Notes: generated from the sequence alone by a model not told the origin. Counted from the stretch's first letter, positions 31,451 through 45,054 are shown. The stretch is 64,000 nt of DNA from Nymphaea colorata (GCF_008831285.2 NC_045148.1:4650001-4714000), one strand, 5' to 3'. Translations and numbers: made by a program.

Positions 31451-33060
31451 CTCTCTCTCAAATAGAGAATACATGTCTTGCATACCCAGTTTGTGTTTGA
31501 TAAAATGAAATTCTTCCTTTCCAAGTGCCTTTGTGAAGTTGTCAACAAGCTGATTCTTTGAAGATACATGATTTGTTCACAAAACTCCAGCCTTGATGAA
31601 ATCTCGAATGAGGTGACAATCCATTTCAATGTGTTTCATGAACTCGTGAAAGACATGATTTGCGGCAATATGTAGTGCTGCTTGATTGTCACAATACACA
31701 TCCATAGGGGCGACATGATTGAGGCCTAAATCAGTTAGAAGATAATTGAGCCATACCACTTCACATGCAACATTGGCTAGGGATCTATACTCAGCTTCTG
31801 CTAATGACTTCAAGACAACTGACTGCCTTTTAGCTTCCTATGCAATCAAGTTTTGTCCCAAGCAGACCTAGTAACCTAATGTTGATCTTCTCATCTCTTT
31901 GTGAGATGCCCAATTCAACACCACGAAAAGCTCTCAAATGGAGTTCATTTTCACTCATCATCATAAGCCTTTACCTAGACTTGTTTTGAGGTATCTAACT
32001 ACTCTCAAGACCATGTCATAGTGTCTCATTCTCAGTTCCTGCATGTATATGCTAAGAACATTGACAACAAATAAAATCTTAGGTCTGGGTATGGTTAGGT
32101 AAATAAGGTTACCCTCCAGGCGGCGATATGTGCTAAGATTTTTTAGACTTTCACCATCTTGAGTAGTCACTGAAGCATTTTGCTCCATTGGCATGTTATA
32201 TTGTTTAGCTTGAAGCAGACCTGTTTCTTCAAGTATATCCAGAATACTTCCTTTTGCATAGATAAAAAACATTTCTACTTTTTGCAAGTTCAATTCCTGA
32301 AAAATATTTTAGGCACCCGAGATCCTTCATATGGAATACACTGCCGAGATACTTCTTTACCTTGTCAATTTCTTCCTTGTTTCCCACAACCAACATATCG
32401 TCAACATTTACCAAAATTTTTGTGAAGCTTTCACCTTCATTCAAGGTGAAGAGTGAGTGTACACAAGGCCATACTTGATTAATGAAGTGGATAGTTTTTG
32501 AAACCAGTTTCTTGGTGCTTGGCATGAACCGTATAGTGACTTTTTCAGCCTACAAACCTTGTTCTCCCCCTTACCATCGTACTCAGGTGGTCCATGTGCA
32601 CCTGTTCTTGCAAATCTCCACACAAGAAGGCACTGTACACGTCCATCTGCTCAAAATGCCAATTCAATTTGGCTGCCTAAGATAACAAGCATTTGACTCT
32701 AACCATTTTAACTACTAGTGCAAATGTCTCACTAAAGTCTATCCCCTCAATTTATGAGTAACCCTTTTCAACCAGACTTGCCTTATGTCTCCCACTTCAA
32801 CATTTGCTTTAAACTTAGTTTTGTAAACCCACTTGCTTCATAATAATGAATCTGTTTGATGAACCAAATAGGTGCTTAGGTGCTTTTTAGAAAATTTCTC
32901 TTTTTTTGGTATATATGTTTTCGTTTTTTGCTCATGAAGCTTGGACTTCAAAGCTTCAAGAGCTATATATGCTCCCTCAACAAGTACATCTATGCATGCC
33001 TCTCCTCACCTTAACTCCTCTTATGACATTCACCAGAGTACGGTACTTCGTAGTGAACTG
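31174..33060 (-). mobile_element. Left half of a split Ty1/copia element (3' LTR, RNase H, RT)
   Basis: 3' LTR at 31174-31450, then a GAGAGAGAG polypurine tract on the minus strand, then degenerate RNase H (LAEAEYRSLANVACEVVW and VYCDNQAALHIAANHVFHEF, 31577-31813), RT connection (31961-32293) and RT palm (NVDDMLVVGN, 32229-32525; [19 protein letters not shown], 32540-32600). Pieces are in different frames with stops. Protease and integrase are missing; the sequence breaks off near 33.0 kb. The matching 5' LTR lies at 45190-45507. Confidence 0.8.
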
Positions 33061-35584
33061 ATCAATTAAGTCTATTTGAGTATATTAACCTACAAAGATA
33101 GGAATATGCGAGTAAACTACCCCAAACAACTGAAACCAAAATCAATCCTCAATACTTGTGTAGTTAACAACCGTAGTGTATGTGGGAGAGAGAGAGAGAG
33201 GGAGAGAGAGAGAGAGATTTTAAATGCTTTCATCCGGAGAAAACAACTAGTTCTAAAAAATGAAGGCTGAAGCTCTTACCCTTTTCCCTGCTGCTCTTAG
33301 GAGGTCCAGTGCTGCTTCAAGATCTAGGTGAGCTTATGGTCATAACCTTCAACTGAAGAATAGTGCTGGTACAAGAGATTATAGTAGTAGGAATAGTTCA
33401 AAATTCATTGCTACTACGAAAAAAAAGAGAACTCCCATATAATAACAAATCAAGTAATGAATGGGTTGGCTCATTCTTAATAAAAGAAAAAAAATATGTT
33501 TCCATTCACCCGTGTGACCCCCTTTTGCTTCACACACACAAAAAGAAAGGGTTCCCTCCTCCATGCTGCGAGAAAAGCGGATGACAGGGTTTCGTCCTCG
33601 ATACAAGGAAGAAGAGATGGCTGGATGCCTTTGTGACCCACAAACGAGCAGGGAAGGGAGCAGTAGGAGTTCTATTCTTTAGGTTTTCATCCCCGGGGCG
33701 TTCTTTTGATTTTGCTCGAAGTTTTGCTGCCTCCCAGCCTGAGCAGCTGACAAAAGAAAGGAACCTTGCTATTTTATCTTCTGACGGACAGCAAGAGATC
33801 GACCCTCCACCGGATCTGGTCACCGAACAGAAAACACAACACCAAATTAGCCCTTAGATGACACTATGTTGCTGTGACAGATGGACCACCATGTGTTATA
33901 TCTCGGTGGGGCCAGGGCCCATAAGGCTTGGGTTGCTACCCCAAGGCAATTGAAAATTTGTTAATTATACATTTAGTGCCTCATAAAAAACAATTTCTGA
34001 CTTCGCCCTGCTCACTCGCCTCCATGAGCTGCCTCCACAAAGTGTTTTTTTCATCCTTTCTATTACTTAAGTTTACCGTGACCTGAAAGCAAGTCAAAAC
34101 CTTAGAAACACCTCAGCTTTTTGCTTTTCCAATATTTGTTGTTGGGATCTACCATTTGTTTTTTGTTCATCCTTTCTATTACTTATGATTTACTAAAGTA
34201 GCGTAGCTACCATGGGGTTCGTGTGAGCAACTGCCCACCTCAACCTGTGTAAATCTTTATAACATTTTTATTTTATCATGTGTTGGACTCAGGCCTAGTT
34301 ATATGGGGTATCCACAACAGACCCAGACCAATGCTTTCTAGCTCTACATGCACCCAATCCATTGCAATATTAAGATGGATCAGTGCCACTCAACTAAAAC
34401 TTTTTGTCTCCACCGCTAATTCACCAGTGGCCTGAAAGCAAGTCAAAACACTAGATAGAAAGATGACATAAATAGTGGAACTCAGCTTTTTGCTCTTTTG
34501 GGATCTACCATCACTTTTTGTCTTCATCCTTCTTATTATTTATGATTCACAGTGACCTGACAGCAAGTCAAAACCTTAGACCCATCCTTGCGCTTTATAT
34601 GGCAAAGGCGGTTTGATCAAGTTGATAAATATTAAACAATTGATTTTTATAAATCTCTTATCTTTGACCATAAAAGGTTCAATTACAACCACATTAATCC
34701 AGCAGCCCAATCAAGATTCTTTTATAGGGTGGGTCACCCAACTTAGTTGTAAATTTGCTCATTTCAAAATGCACGCTTCGTTCAGATTTGCATTTGAAAC
34801 CGCTGTTTCATATTGGGCTAACACGAAGTAATTGTACTTCTTTACGGCTCAATCTGTTTGTGAGCCTTGATTTACTGGAAATTAAAATAATTTCTGGCTA
34901 ATTCCCCAACATGCTATGCTGGTTCGGTGTGGCTTTGTTTCTTGAGAAAAGTACGTTTAGAAAAGATTCGAAAACCAATTTTTGGAGGTAAAAAAAAAAG
35001 GTTTTGCTTCCAAAAGCCATTTAAGTGCCTTTGGATGATATTCTTTGAGTTTTACTGGAACTTATTGTTAACAAAACTAGTTTTTCAGAAAGTAAGTGAA
35101 TAACCTAACACCCCCAAGTTATTAACCAAAAAATCTACATTGGTCCTATTATCTAAACGCACAAACCAGTTTTTCAAAACTGATTAAAGAACTTACTTAG
35201 TTTGATCAGCTCCCTAACAACCTTGTTATGTTAGTTGGAGATGGATTCACAAGGACAGTGATATGTTTTTTTTATATTCAGTTTGAGCAAGCAAAGTCGT
35301 TAGAAATCAAGACCTTCCAGTTGATGTGGCACTCAAGAGTTCATTAGTCGGGCACGACTCTTGGAGTAAAGTTTAAAGATTCACCTACTTTGCTGACTAA
35401 AAATAACTTAATCAGAACGAAGAAAATTTAAATGTTTAAATTTTTTACATTGCCGCTTTTTGGCTTTAGAAGAGAGTATGTGAGACACTCTCTCTCTCTC
35501 CTTAGAGTGTCGGTAGAGAGAAAGGGGGCCTCCTCTACTCAAAGCAAATCTAAAACTATAGCTGCGGAACAGAAGTTGTTTTTT
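33061..35584. other. Spacer with GA repeat and degenerate 140-bp repeats
   Basis: (GA)n lies at 33185-33217. 33530-33860 is more GC-rich with short frames on both strands but nothing recognisable; it could be an old exon or 5' UTR. Between 34050 and 34600 a unit with gacctgaaagcaagtcaaaa and ttttgggatctaccat recurs about three times in decayed form. Confidence 0.5.
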
Positions 35585-36385
35585 TGTGTGCTTCTTTTCT
35601 TTCCATTCTTGTCAATTTTTTTTAGCTTCATATATGAGGCTTGTGCATCTTCGGTTTGGTATTCAAAGGCCTTGTTTGTATTCTTTTGGGATGAACATGC
35701 ACAATTTGCATTGCAAGAATTATTTAACATCTTTTACAGCCTTTTACTTAGCAAGGTGAAAAAAAATTCCCATAAGGTATGGGGGCTGTACGACCAGCAT
35801 CAACCTAATAGTGTTTGTAGCTTAGCCATTCATGCTAGATTTAGTGTTTTTGTTTCACCATGATCTGCAGTCCAAAATGAATATAGAAACTATTGAACTC
35901 AAGTTGGTTCTCCAATCAAGGAAAGTATTTGAGGTGCTTGCTAATTTCTAAGGCTTTTTTTTTTAATTTTTTTCCAGAGTCATGATCATTCGCTTGAGAA
36001 TTGAAATATGTAGTGTGCTGTCTCAGGAACTGGATTTAGACATTAAATAAGTGATATATGGCTGTAATATCATGCTTAATTTCTTGGTCTTTTTTCCACT
36101 TAAAAGTTTTACTTAATTTTGTTTACATCTCTGATTTTCTTCCTTACCAAAAGAGGTTCTTTAGATTTTCATTGTCATGAACATAGTCAGGTGTGAAGCT
36201 TTTGTTTCATTTCTAGAATCATCCAGAAAGTTCTAGTGTCAGCAATATGCCATTTAAGGAGTCTAAGACAGTTCTTTCTACTACTTGTCTAGTGTGGGAA
36301 ACTGTTGATTTTTTTTTTTAACAATGAAAATTAAATTTGGAAAGACTTTTTCTGTATAATTTTATCCAAAATTATGTGTTTCTAC
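35585..36385. repeat. Direct repeat copy A (about 800 bp)
   Basis: Shares a colinear run of matches with 42676-43445, for example tatgaggcttgtgcat, agaattatttaacatctttt, gtaatatcatgctt and ttttatcc/taaaattatg, in the same orientation 7.1 kb away. Identity is roughly 80-85% by eye. The overlapping 143-codon frame (35432-35863) has no recognisable domain. The CAF1-like gene lies between the two copies. Confidence 0.8.
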
Positions 36386-38705
36386 TACACAAACGTGCAG
36401 TGATTTGGGATCAAGATTGCAAGTGTTGCAAGTGTTTGATGAAATGCCTAAAAAAAAATATAGCCACATAGAATGCCTTGTCGCATGGATATTTTTTCCA
36501 TGGAGATTTGATGGCTTTTGCAGCAGTGGTTTTGACACAATTCTTTAATGAAACACAGTCTCATAGAATATAATGCTTAGGTTGGGGCTGTTCGAACTTG
36601 CTAGATCTCTCTTTGAAGTGCCCAGATGGGATTTGCTTTAGTGGAGAATGAGCCTCCAGCTACATCCATAGCAGTAAGCATCAAGGGTGGAAGCAGGTGT
36701 GGGCTAAGTGGGGGCATTCTTACAGATACCCAAAAAAGTTCTTATTTTCATATTGGTCTTTTAGAGCAATTTTTCTCATTTACATATTTGGTGGCCTTGA
36801 AAATTTTAAAATTCATATACCTATTGCCCCTTAACCAGAACCTTTCTGTCTCCATCCTTGGTAAGCATCTTTGGCATTGGATCTCCTTCACAAGATGCAA
36901 CTTTCTGGTGCCCATCCAGCAAGACCATGGCTAGTGTGCTCTCAAGTTTCTTTGCTTGATCCCTCATTGCTAGCGTATGACATACATGAACAAATGAAAT
37001 TGATTATTGCAACAAAAATTGATTAGAAAGAGCCAGTGGAGGTGATTCCCAGCAGCATTGGGCTTGCGTGCATGTGCTGGCACAGCGATGCCAGCAGAAA
37101 TATTAGGCAGACATGAAGACTCCATTTTGCAAATCAGGAAAGAACAACAAGGAAAGCAAAACACCACATTTTGAAGCAAAAAAGCAGCTCACATTCCATT
37201 GCAATTTCGTAAATTCAAACAACCAAAGAATTCAAAGGAGTAATACAATTGCCCAACTTTCATTAAACCAACAAGAGGCAATCTAAAAAATCATCAAGGA
37301 TTCATTTCTTATGTCTGATTCCAAGACTAAGAGTCAGCCGGCAATCTAATCAATTTCAAAAGGAGAATCACTACTAATAGATGCATTGTGCAACATATGC
37401 ACTTGTTTGATGAGAAATATAGATCTAAAACTCATGATAATTGTGAAAGCAAATAAGCATGTTGAAAATCATAATCCATTCTTACAAGCAAAACAGCCAA
37501 AACAATTGAATCTTCAAAAAAAAAAAAAAAAGAACATGAGATGATCAATGGTTTCTTACAAATAGCTGTTGAGCCCACGAATACATCTTTCTTACCTACC
37601 AAGGCAATACGACAGATTTCAAATTGATTGTGAATTAGCAAAGGCAAAAACTAATTACTCTCAATAAAGGCAAGGCAATAAGCTCCTTAAAGATCGTAAC
37701 CAAAATATATCAATAATGACCTTGAAATGTTTATATATGATAACAAGATACAGGGCAACTGTAAGGGAAATAAGAAGAACCGACTTGAACTGTGATTCAC
37801 ATAGGAGGTAGTTGCATGCTGTTAATTTCATGGCAAAAAAATGATGCAGATTGCCTTGTATTTCTCAATGGAGAACACACTTGACAGGGATGCTATCATT
37901 CTAATGTTACCACATGAGCTACCACCCCCAGAATCAAGAGTTGATGATCTTTGAAGCTGATAATTGATTAGTGGCTAAGATCCATATGGTAGAGAGCTGT
38001 TTGACGCCATAGCATTGACACCATAAAGAAGCCCGAGAGAGAGAGAGAGAGAGTTTTAAAGTGGTTCAATGTTTGTCTACAACCACTATCCTATCTTTTG
38101 TTCTAATTTTCAGTATTTTCTTTTTGAGAGAGGTTTCCACTATTTATATGAAAGTGTACAACAAGAATGGTTTCCAACAGTGTTACATTGTGGATATGTC
38201 TAGTGTTTACAGGAGTGAAAAATGAACCGTTGTGGGTTCCCAAGGTCTCTGTTTGCAAAAAAGATAGTCATATGGTTTTCTTTTCTCTTGCTCTCATTGC
38301 CATTGTCATTTAGGTGCATGACTTGTCCCACATTTTTGTGATTTTCTTGATTTCTTTTCATAATTCTAAGTTTGGTATTTCTCTCTCTCTATTGTGTGTG
38401 TGAATATGTGTGTGTGTGTGTGTGTATGTATATATATATATATCAATCCAAAGAATAATTGATTCCGCAGGGGCTTTACATAGTTGAATTTAAAAATCCA
38501 AAAGGAATGAGACAAACGATTTTAAAAACATATAAAAGTTTTATCTACACATTAAATAATATCATGTTTTATAAATTAAAAATGTTTTATATAAAAGTCA
38601 CCTGCATCCGTATGAGATATTTTTTTTGTGAAAAACGAGTATGGCTGCAATAGAACTAATTCCCTGTGGTCCTTTCGTGAGTGCATGTTGCCTATGTATG
38701 TGTGT

Positions 38706-38750
<45 letters not shown>

Positions 38751-39090
38751 ATATATATATATATATATATAATCTTTCTCTTGCTTCGCTATTTGAGTGG
38801 GAAAGTGCAGGTATGTGTGAAGGAAGAAATAACCTAGAGAACTGATAGCAAAGCAGTGCTTTAACTCGGAAGATGTGAATAAAACATACTACATATAAGA
38901 ATCAAAACAAAGCTTCACCCCACGTCCATCTTGCGTCTGAGTAATAACTTTTATCTACTAAAGAAGGGAAAATGTGATACTACTTTAATTCCTTCCACAT
39001 TCACCTCATATATGGAATCCAATCTTATATGTGTTTGGTATGCAAATCTAGTGTAATACATCAAATGATATAACAGATATCTTTTCTTTT
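36386..39090. other. Spacer between direct repeat A and the CAF1-like gene
   Basis: AT-rich, with GA/TG/TA tracts at 38037-38053, 38396-38446 and 38700-38771 and no recognisable coding sequence. Just upstream of the gene, tttataaatata (39093-39105) could serve as a TATA box. Confidence 0.5.
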
Positions 39091-39092
39091 TC

Positions 39093-39105
39093 TTTATAAA
39101 TATAA
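39093..39105 (+). promoter_or_regulatory. Candidate TATA box of the CAF1-like gene
   Basis: tttataaatata lies about 245 bp before the ATG. It is AT-rich sequence in an AT-rich region, so the call is weak. An out-of-frame upstream ATG (39136) opens a frame that overlaps the main start. Confidence 0.3.
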
Positions 39106-39135
39106 TTCTTGATCTGTCAAAGATATCTGACAAGG

Positions 39136-39360
39136 ATGGCAAGAAACGATTCAATAGAGATGGTTTGGATGGCAGGTAAGGAAGTAAGGGATGTGACTAC
39201 AGTTATAGACCAGTCTTTCCATCTCTCTCCCTCTCCCTTTCTCTCATCAAAGAAAACTAAGACGTCTACAGTTTTGCTGCAACTTAGATATTGTCTACCT
39301 CTTTGCCTCTCTGCAAGATCATTTTGCTCGAGTGCATCAAGCCGCCATGTCCAACAATAG
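39136..39360 (+). promoter_or_regulatory. Upstream open reading frame overlapping the CAF1-like start
   Basis: Starts MARNDSIEMVW at 39136 and ends at 39360, 14 nt past the main ATG in another frame. If it lies in the transcript, it would reduce translation of the CAF1-like protein. No domain seen. Confidence 0.35.
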
Positions 39361-40213
39361 CGTCATCATCAAGCGTGTCTGGAAAGACAATTTCGACGCC
39401 GAGATGAGAATCATCAGGGAAAGGACCATGATTGATCATCCCTTCATTTCCCTCACCACCCGTCTTGTGCTTTGCAGTGGGAGGATCCCTATGGGAAATG
39501 AGTGGGGCAACTCGGACGATAACTATGCACGTCTACTGGAGATTGAGGACATGTTCACGAACATAGTGCAAGTGGGGGTTGCCTTGTGCGACAAACTAGG
39601 GAGGCTGCCACGCTGCAACGAGACCGGGAGGCCCTGCATATGGGAGTTCAACCTCATGCCGCTGGATGAATCAGCCAATAATCCTAAAATAATGGAGATC
39701 TTCTTGGACAGGTTCTGCAGTGGGGTCAAAGTTGAGCAGTTGAGGAGCCAGGGAATCCATCCGGAACGCATGGCCGCCGAGCTCTGGCACTGTAGCTCGC
39801 TCATGAAGGAGGAGATCAGTTGGGTGGTTTTCAAAGGCGGACTGGACTTTGCCGTTCTGCTGAGGTGGACGAAGCAAGGGGCTCAGGGCTTGCCGGTTGA
39901 GCAGAAGGAATTCTTTAAGCTGCTGGCTCATTACTTCCCGGTGTTCTACGACATGGCTGCGGTTATTGGCTTCGACCCGACGGCCGACGATGGAACAATC
40001 GACATCTCAGCCAAGTCAATTAATGTGGGGAGGGAGGACGTACCTCCTTACGGAGCAGCGTCCGACAGCTTGCTGGCGTTGCAGATGTTCATGCGGATAA
40101 AGATGTCAAAAAAAGGCTGTGCGCTACTTGAGAAGAAGGCATCGGTGCTCTATGGCATCACATCTGAACAGGAAGCTAACGCTGTGCCTACATTTAACAA
40201 CACAGGTCTTTGA
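39347..40213 (+). CDS. CAF1/POP2-like protein (CCR4-NOT deadenylase family), probable pseudoenzyme
   Basis: Intronless, 288 aa, starting MSNNSVIIKRVWKDNFDAEM. CAF1 is the DEDD-type 3'-5' exonuclease subunit that shortens mRNA poly(A) tails in the CCR4-NOT complex. The fold is recognisable throughout: VWKDNFDAEM, DNYARLLEI, FTNIVQVGVALCDKLGRLP, CIWEFNL, WVVFKGGLDFAVLLR, YFPVFYDM, ASDSLLALQMF and VLYGI. In active CAF1 the first motif is MDTEFPG; here it is LTTRLVLC, so Asp is Thr37 and Glu is Arg39. The motif III His is Tyr235. Asp167 and Asp240 remain. Three of five catalytic residues are therefore gone while the frame stays open and GC-richer than its flanks. It may be a binding-only paralogue or a young, still-open pseudogene. 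ATG 39347 fits the family start; the in-frame GTG at 39332 is not needed. Confidence 0.85.
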   Translation: MSNNSVIIKRVWKDNFDAEMRIIRERTMIDHPFISLTTRLVLCSGRIPMGNEWGNSDDNYARLLEIEDMFTNIVQVGVALCDKLGRLPRCNETGRPCIWEFNLMPLDESANNPKIMEIFLDRFCSGVKVEQLRSQGIHPERMAAELWHCSSLMKEEISWVVFKGGLDFAVLLRWTKQGAQGLPVEQKEFFKLLAHYFPVFYDMAAVIGFDPTADDGTIDISAKSINVGREDVPPYGAASDSLLALQMFMRIKMSKKGCALLEKKASVLYGITSEQEANAVPTFNNTGL

Positions 40214-41096
<883 letters not shown>

Positions 41097-41138
41097 GTAC
41101 CACACCATTACATGCGAGATTTATGAAAAATCAAGCTA

Positions 41139-41600
41139 TTGATTTTTCAAAGATGGATGATTGAGATAAAATCAAAGAGAAAAAGTTGTTAATAAATGCT
41201 AAATGACTAAAATATCCTATCTTCATTTCCTCATTGGGAGAAAATCAAGGAGAGAAAATTGTTAATTAATGCAAAATGACTAAAATATTTTATCTCAATT
41301 TTGTCCTTGGTTTTATGTAAGGCTGGGCGTCGAGCCGGGCCGGCCCGACAAGTTAAAAAAAATATATATATTTTTTTATTTTTTTGTTTAATAATATTTT
41401 TTTATTCTTAATAAATATATTTTATATTAAAAATGTTATTTTATAATTAAAAAATATTTTTTTAATTTAAATGGGCCGGGCCCGAAACGAGACCCGGGCC
41501 GGGCCGGGCCCGAAACGAGACCCGGGCCGGGCCGGGCTAGCCGGCCCCGCCCTATACCCACCCTTAGTTTTATGTTAGCCATCCATCTTCGAAAAATCAA
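41139..41600. repeat. Inverted repeat arms of an older MITE, interrupted by a younger one
   Basis: ttgatttttcaaagatggat (41139-41158) and the reverse complement of 41581-41600 match at 19 of 20 bases. They face each other around the GC-rich element 41319-41567. The outer ends and target duplication are not clear. Confidence 0.55.
41319..41567. mobile_element. GC-rich hAT-type MITE with 8-bp TSD
   Basis: 249 bp flanked by exact ttttatgt duplications (41311-41318 and 41568-41575). The ends form imperfect inverted repeats (aaggctgggcg versus ctaagggtggg, both running into gccgggccgg). It has AT-rich arms in the middle and a twice-repeated gggcccgaaacgagaccc block. There is no coding sequence. 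Confidence 0.75.
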
Positions 41601-42033
41601 CCACTAAGATGATTCTTATAGGGTTAACACCTAAGGGTTTCATGTCTACCTCGATTTAGTTCAGATAAATGATTGGAAGAAACAAAAGGGAGGGAAAAAC
41701 ATAGGGTAGATATTTAGTACAAACTTCCATCTTTGTCTCCTTGTTTTTCTGCCAAGTACACTTGACTGGAAAAGCTCTAAGGCATAATTTATTCCTACTA
41801 GGTCAATGTATACATTTATAAATATATATGATGAATTAAAATTGGCGAGCTACTTTTATACCCAGGTGGTTTCTTTTTTGTTTTTTTTGTCACAAAAATT
41901 GCCGAAAAAGGTGCATTGGTGACTGCCACTTACTTGGTCATGGCTTACCTACGGAATAAGCCTTTTGTGATGATTTTTAACTTCACAAAAATTTTAAAGA
42001 ACCACCATTCTGCTAAAGTGGTATCTGTCTGAT

Positions 42034-42039
<6 letters not shown>

Positions 42040-42109
<70 letters not shown>

Positions 42110-42121
42110 ATATGTGTGTGC
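42040..42121. repeat. (TA)n(TG)n microsatellite
   Basis: TA repeat passing into TG repeat. Confidence 0.95.
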
Positions 42122-42675
42122 GTATTGCAGCTTGCTCAGATGGGGTGAATGTCCACATGGACAGCCCATATCATTGTTTTATTAGAAGAAGCACCGATTA
42201 ATTGCATCGAGTGTGAGGCTGGGTTTTTTCTTTTTTGCAAGATTCTAACGATGTCCATAAAATATGTTGAAAGCAAACATACCCAGTTTTTTGAAAAAAT
42301 AGCTCATTTTGAAATGTAAGTGAATGATAAAAAATACAAGGATTTCAACAGGAGAATTCGAAGAGAGAGACATAGTTCAATCTTGTGGTGATCATCGATC
42401 CGTGCATACATGGTCATAAATTAGCAGAATGCATGAAACTAGGTCATATATTTAACAAATATCCGATTTTTTGAGGTTTATTTGTGGTTTAGAACGTGAC
42501 CCTAGATCCAATGTGGTTTAAATCTGAATTCGGTTCAATCAGAAATTCAATATTGAAATTCTTGATCTAAAAACCTTATTTGAGTTCATATAATAATCCA
42601 AGGATTGATCCAAAAATCCAATCGAAGTTCAAATCAGGTAAAATTGTAGCTCCGTATATAACAATGGCCCAATTT

Positions 42676-43445
42676 CTGTGCGCTTCTCTTTCCATTGTAG
42701 CAATTTTTTTTTGAAGCTTAAAATATGAGGCTTGTGCATTCTGAGGTTAGGTATCCATAGTCTTGTTGGCATTCTTTTGGATGAACACATACAATTTGCA
42801 TTACAGGAATTACTTAAACATCTTTTACAACCTTGTAATTAGCGACGTGAGAAAAAAATTCCTAAAAGGTATGGGCGCTATATGACCAGCATTTAATAGT
42901 GCTTGTAGCTCAGCCGCTCATGTTGTTTATCTATACCTAATGTTTTTGTTTCATCATGATTCTGAAGTCCAAGATGAATACGAAACTATTAAACTCTTGG
43001 TTCTACAATCAAGAGCACTATTTCAAATGCTTGCTAATTTCAAAGACATTTTTTTTTATTTTGCCAAGAGTTGTGCATATTCTCTTTACAAATTGAAATA
43101 TGTAGTGTGATGTCTTAAGAACTGGATTTAGACATTAAACAAATGACTGCTGGTTGTAATATCATGCTTTCTTGGTCATTTTTCCACGTAGAAGTTTCAC
43201 TTAATTTTGTTCAGATTGGCTGATTACCTTCCTTAGAGAAAAAAGGTTCTTTATTAAGGATTCTCTTGTGAACTTTGTTTCATTCATAGAATCATCCTGA
43301 AAGATCTAACGTCAACAAACATTATGCCAGTTAAGGTCGGAGACAGTTCTTTCTACTACTTGGGGAACTAATTGATTTTCTTTTTTCAAAAATGAAAATT
43401 GAATTTGAAACTGACTTTTCCGTATAATTTTATCTAAAATTATGC
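42676..43445. repeat. Direct repeat copy B (about 770 bp)
   Basis: Partner of 35585-36385. Starts near tctgtgcgcttctctttcca and ends near ttatctaaaattatgca. Nature unknown: segmental duplication, or the two terminal repeats of an uncharacterised element. Confidence 0.8.
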
Positions 43446-43471
43446 ATACGTTGTTACCTCCCCTCACGGTT

Positions 43472-43489
43472 ATCTCTCTCTCTCTCTCT

Positions 43490-43541
<52 letters not shown>
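43472..43541. repeat. (CT)n(TA)n(GA)n self-complementary microsatellite
   Basis: CT, TA and GA blocks in order; the CT and GA arms are reverse complements, so the whole tract can fold on itself. Confidence 0.95.
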
Positions 43542-44968
43542 AAGAGGGAAGGAACGTTGCCGCATCCGATGTGCCGGACAACAGCAACGATGGACGGTCG
43601 GCCATCGCTGCATTCTTCATGCCATTAAAAAATTAAAAAAATTCGTGAGAGAAGAATAGCAGCATGCTCATCCCATTTCCCTGGTTCCTCCTTTCTTCTC
43701 TCTCTCCGACCTTTCTCATGCTTTATCCCTTTCTCCTTTTTCCTCTCTCCCGCTTGAAACCCTCCCCACTGTGGACTGCCATCCGACAAACGGCATCGTG
43801 TTTCCCATTCGAGAATGAAGAAGCACATTGAGGGAGAGAAGGTTGGATCGTGGACACCCACCTGCTATTTCTTTTGAATTTTTCTTTCTTTTCATCTTTA
43901 CTTGATTGAGTTTTATTGGAATCTCTTTGGTCGTTCGGAAGCTCAGTGCTAGTGTGCAGTTCCCCGCATTTTTTGTGGCATTATTTCTCTCTCCATTCCC
44001 TGCACACTCATGCCTATACCGTGTGCCTTTTCTTCCCCACATGAGGTCTCCTTTCTTCCTTCCATTTTCTTCTCCTCCCTGCTATTGGTTGTTTCTGAAA
44101 TACCATGATCTGTACGTGATATGCATGGTTGGAAGTTGGAACTTGGTTCTATATTTAATCTCAATTTGATTGTATTGCACGTTATATCCATTATTTGATC
44201 CATTTACATATATATTTTGTAGATATTACATATTTGACATTTTTTGTCGGCATGCTTATGTATCATGTCACATCACTACGTTATGTGTAGCTTCACAGGC
44301 TTAGTTTGTCACTTCACATCAACACACTTAACAACAATTGTTTCTGCAGTGTTTAGTCAAATTTCTAAACCAGGCCAACGATTTTGAAATAAATTTACAA
44401 TACAATTTCTAGCAATAATTGGTGAAAGCTATATACTTCTAAGAGGATTTATGAACTCAGATGCAGCTCTTTTTCTGTTCTCTTTTGAAGTCTCCACAAA
44501 TAGCTTGTTGAGATTCATATTTATTATGTCGACAATCTATGTAAAAATGAATTATAAATTGCACATTTCAATCTATGGGAAACTAACAACGTTTCATCGT
44601 TTGAACTCCATTTGCATGAATGATGTTGTAATGTTTTTTTATGCTTTTGTATAGCTCAAGAAGTGTGATGCTATCGATGTTTGGGTGGGTGTAACTTTGT
44701 TATGACATGCAGGGAAGGTTGCATTATGACATCAGCTTGACCATTACCTTGTTGTAAGTTGTTTCATTGGTGAATGCTGTTGTACCAATCAAATTCAAAA
44801 TAAGTATATTCTTATTGTGGAAGTTAATGTGCCCATTTGAAAGTTTTTAAAAATTATAGTTCACATATCTTGGATGCCATATTATGTAATCTAAATAGAT
44901 CTATACTGAACATATTCATTGGATGGCTATTTCATACGGTTAATTTATATATATACTAGTGACTATTG

Positions 44969-45046
<78 letters not shown>

Positions 45047-45054
45047 ATAGATAT
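43542..45054. other. Spacer with TA tracts
   Basis: 43560-44110 is pyrimidine-rich with short frames on both strands and nothing recognisable. A long (TA)n occupies 44972-45054, directly beside the surviving leader of the split copia element. Confidence 0.5.

Noticed and set aside
33530-33860. Possible first exon or short gene on either strand
   Set aside because: Composition is slightly gene-like, but no motif, splice partner or promoter could be supported.
35432-35863. 143-codon plus-strand frame
   Set aside because: No recognisable domain; the homologous repeat copy at 42676 does not keep the frame.
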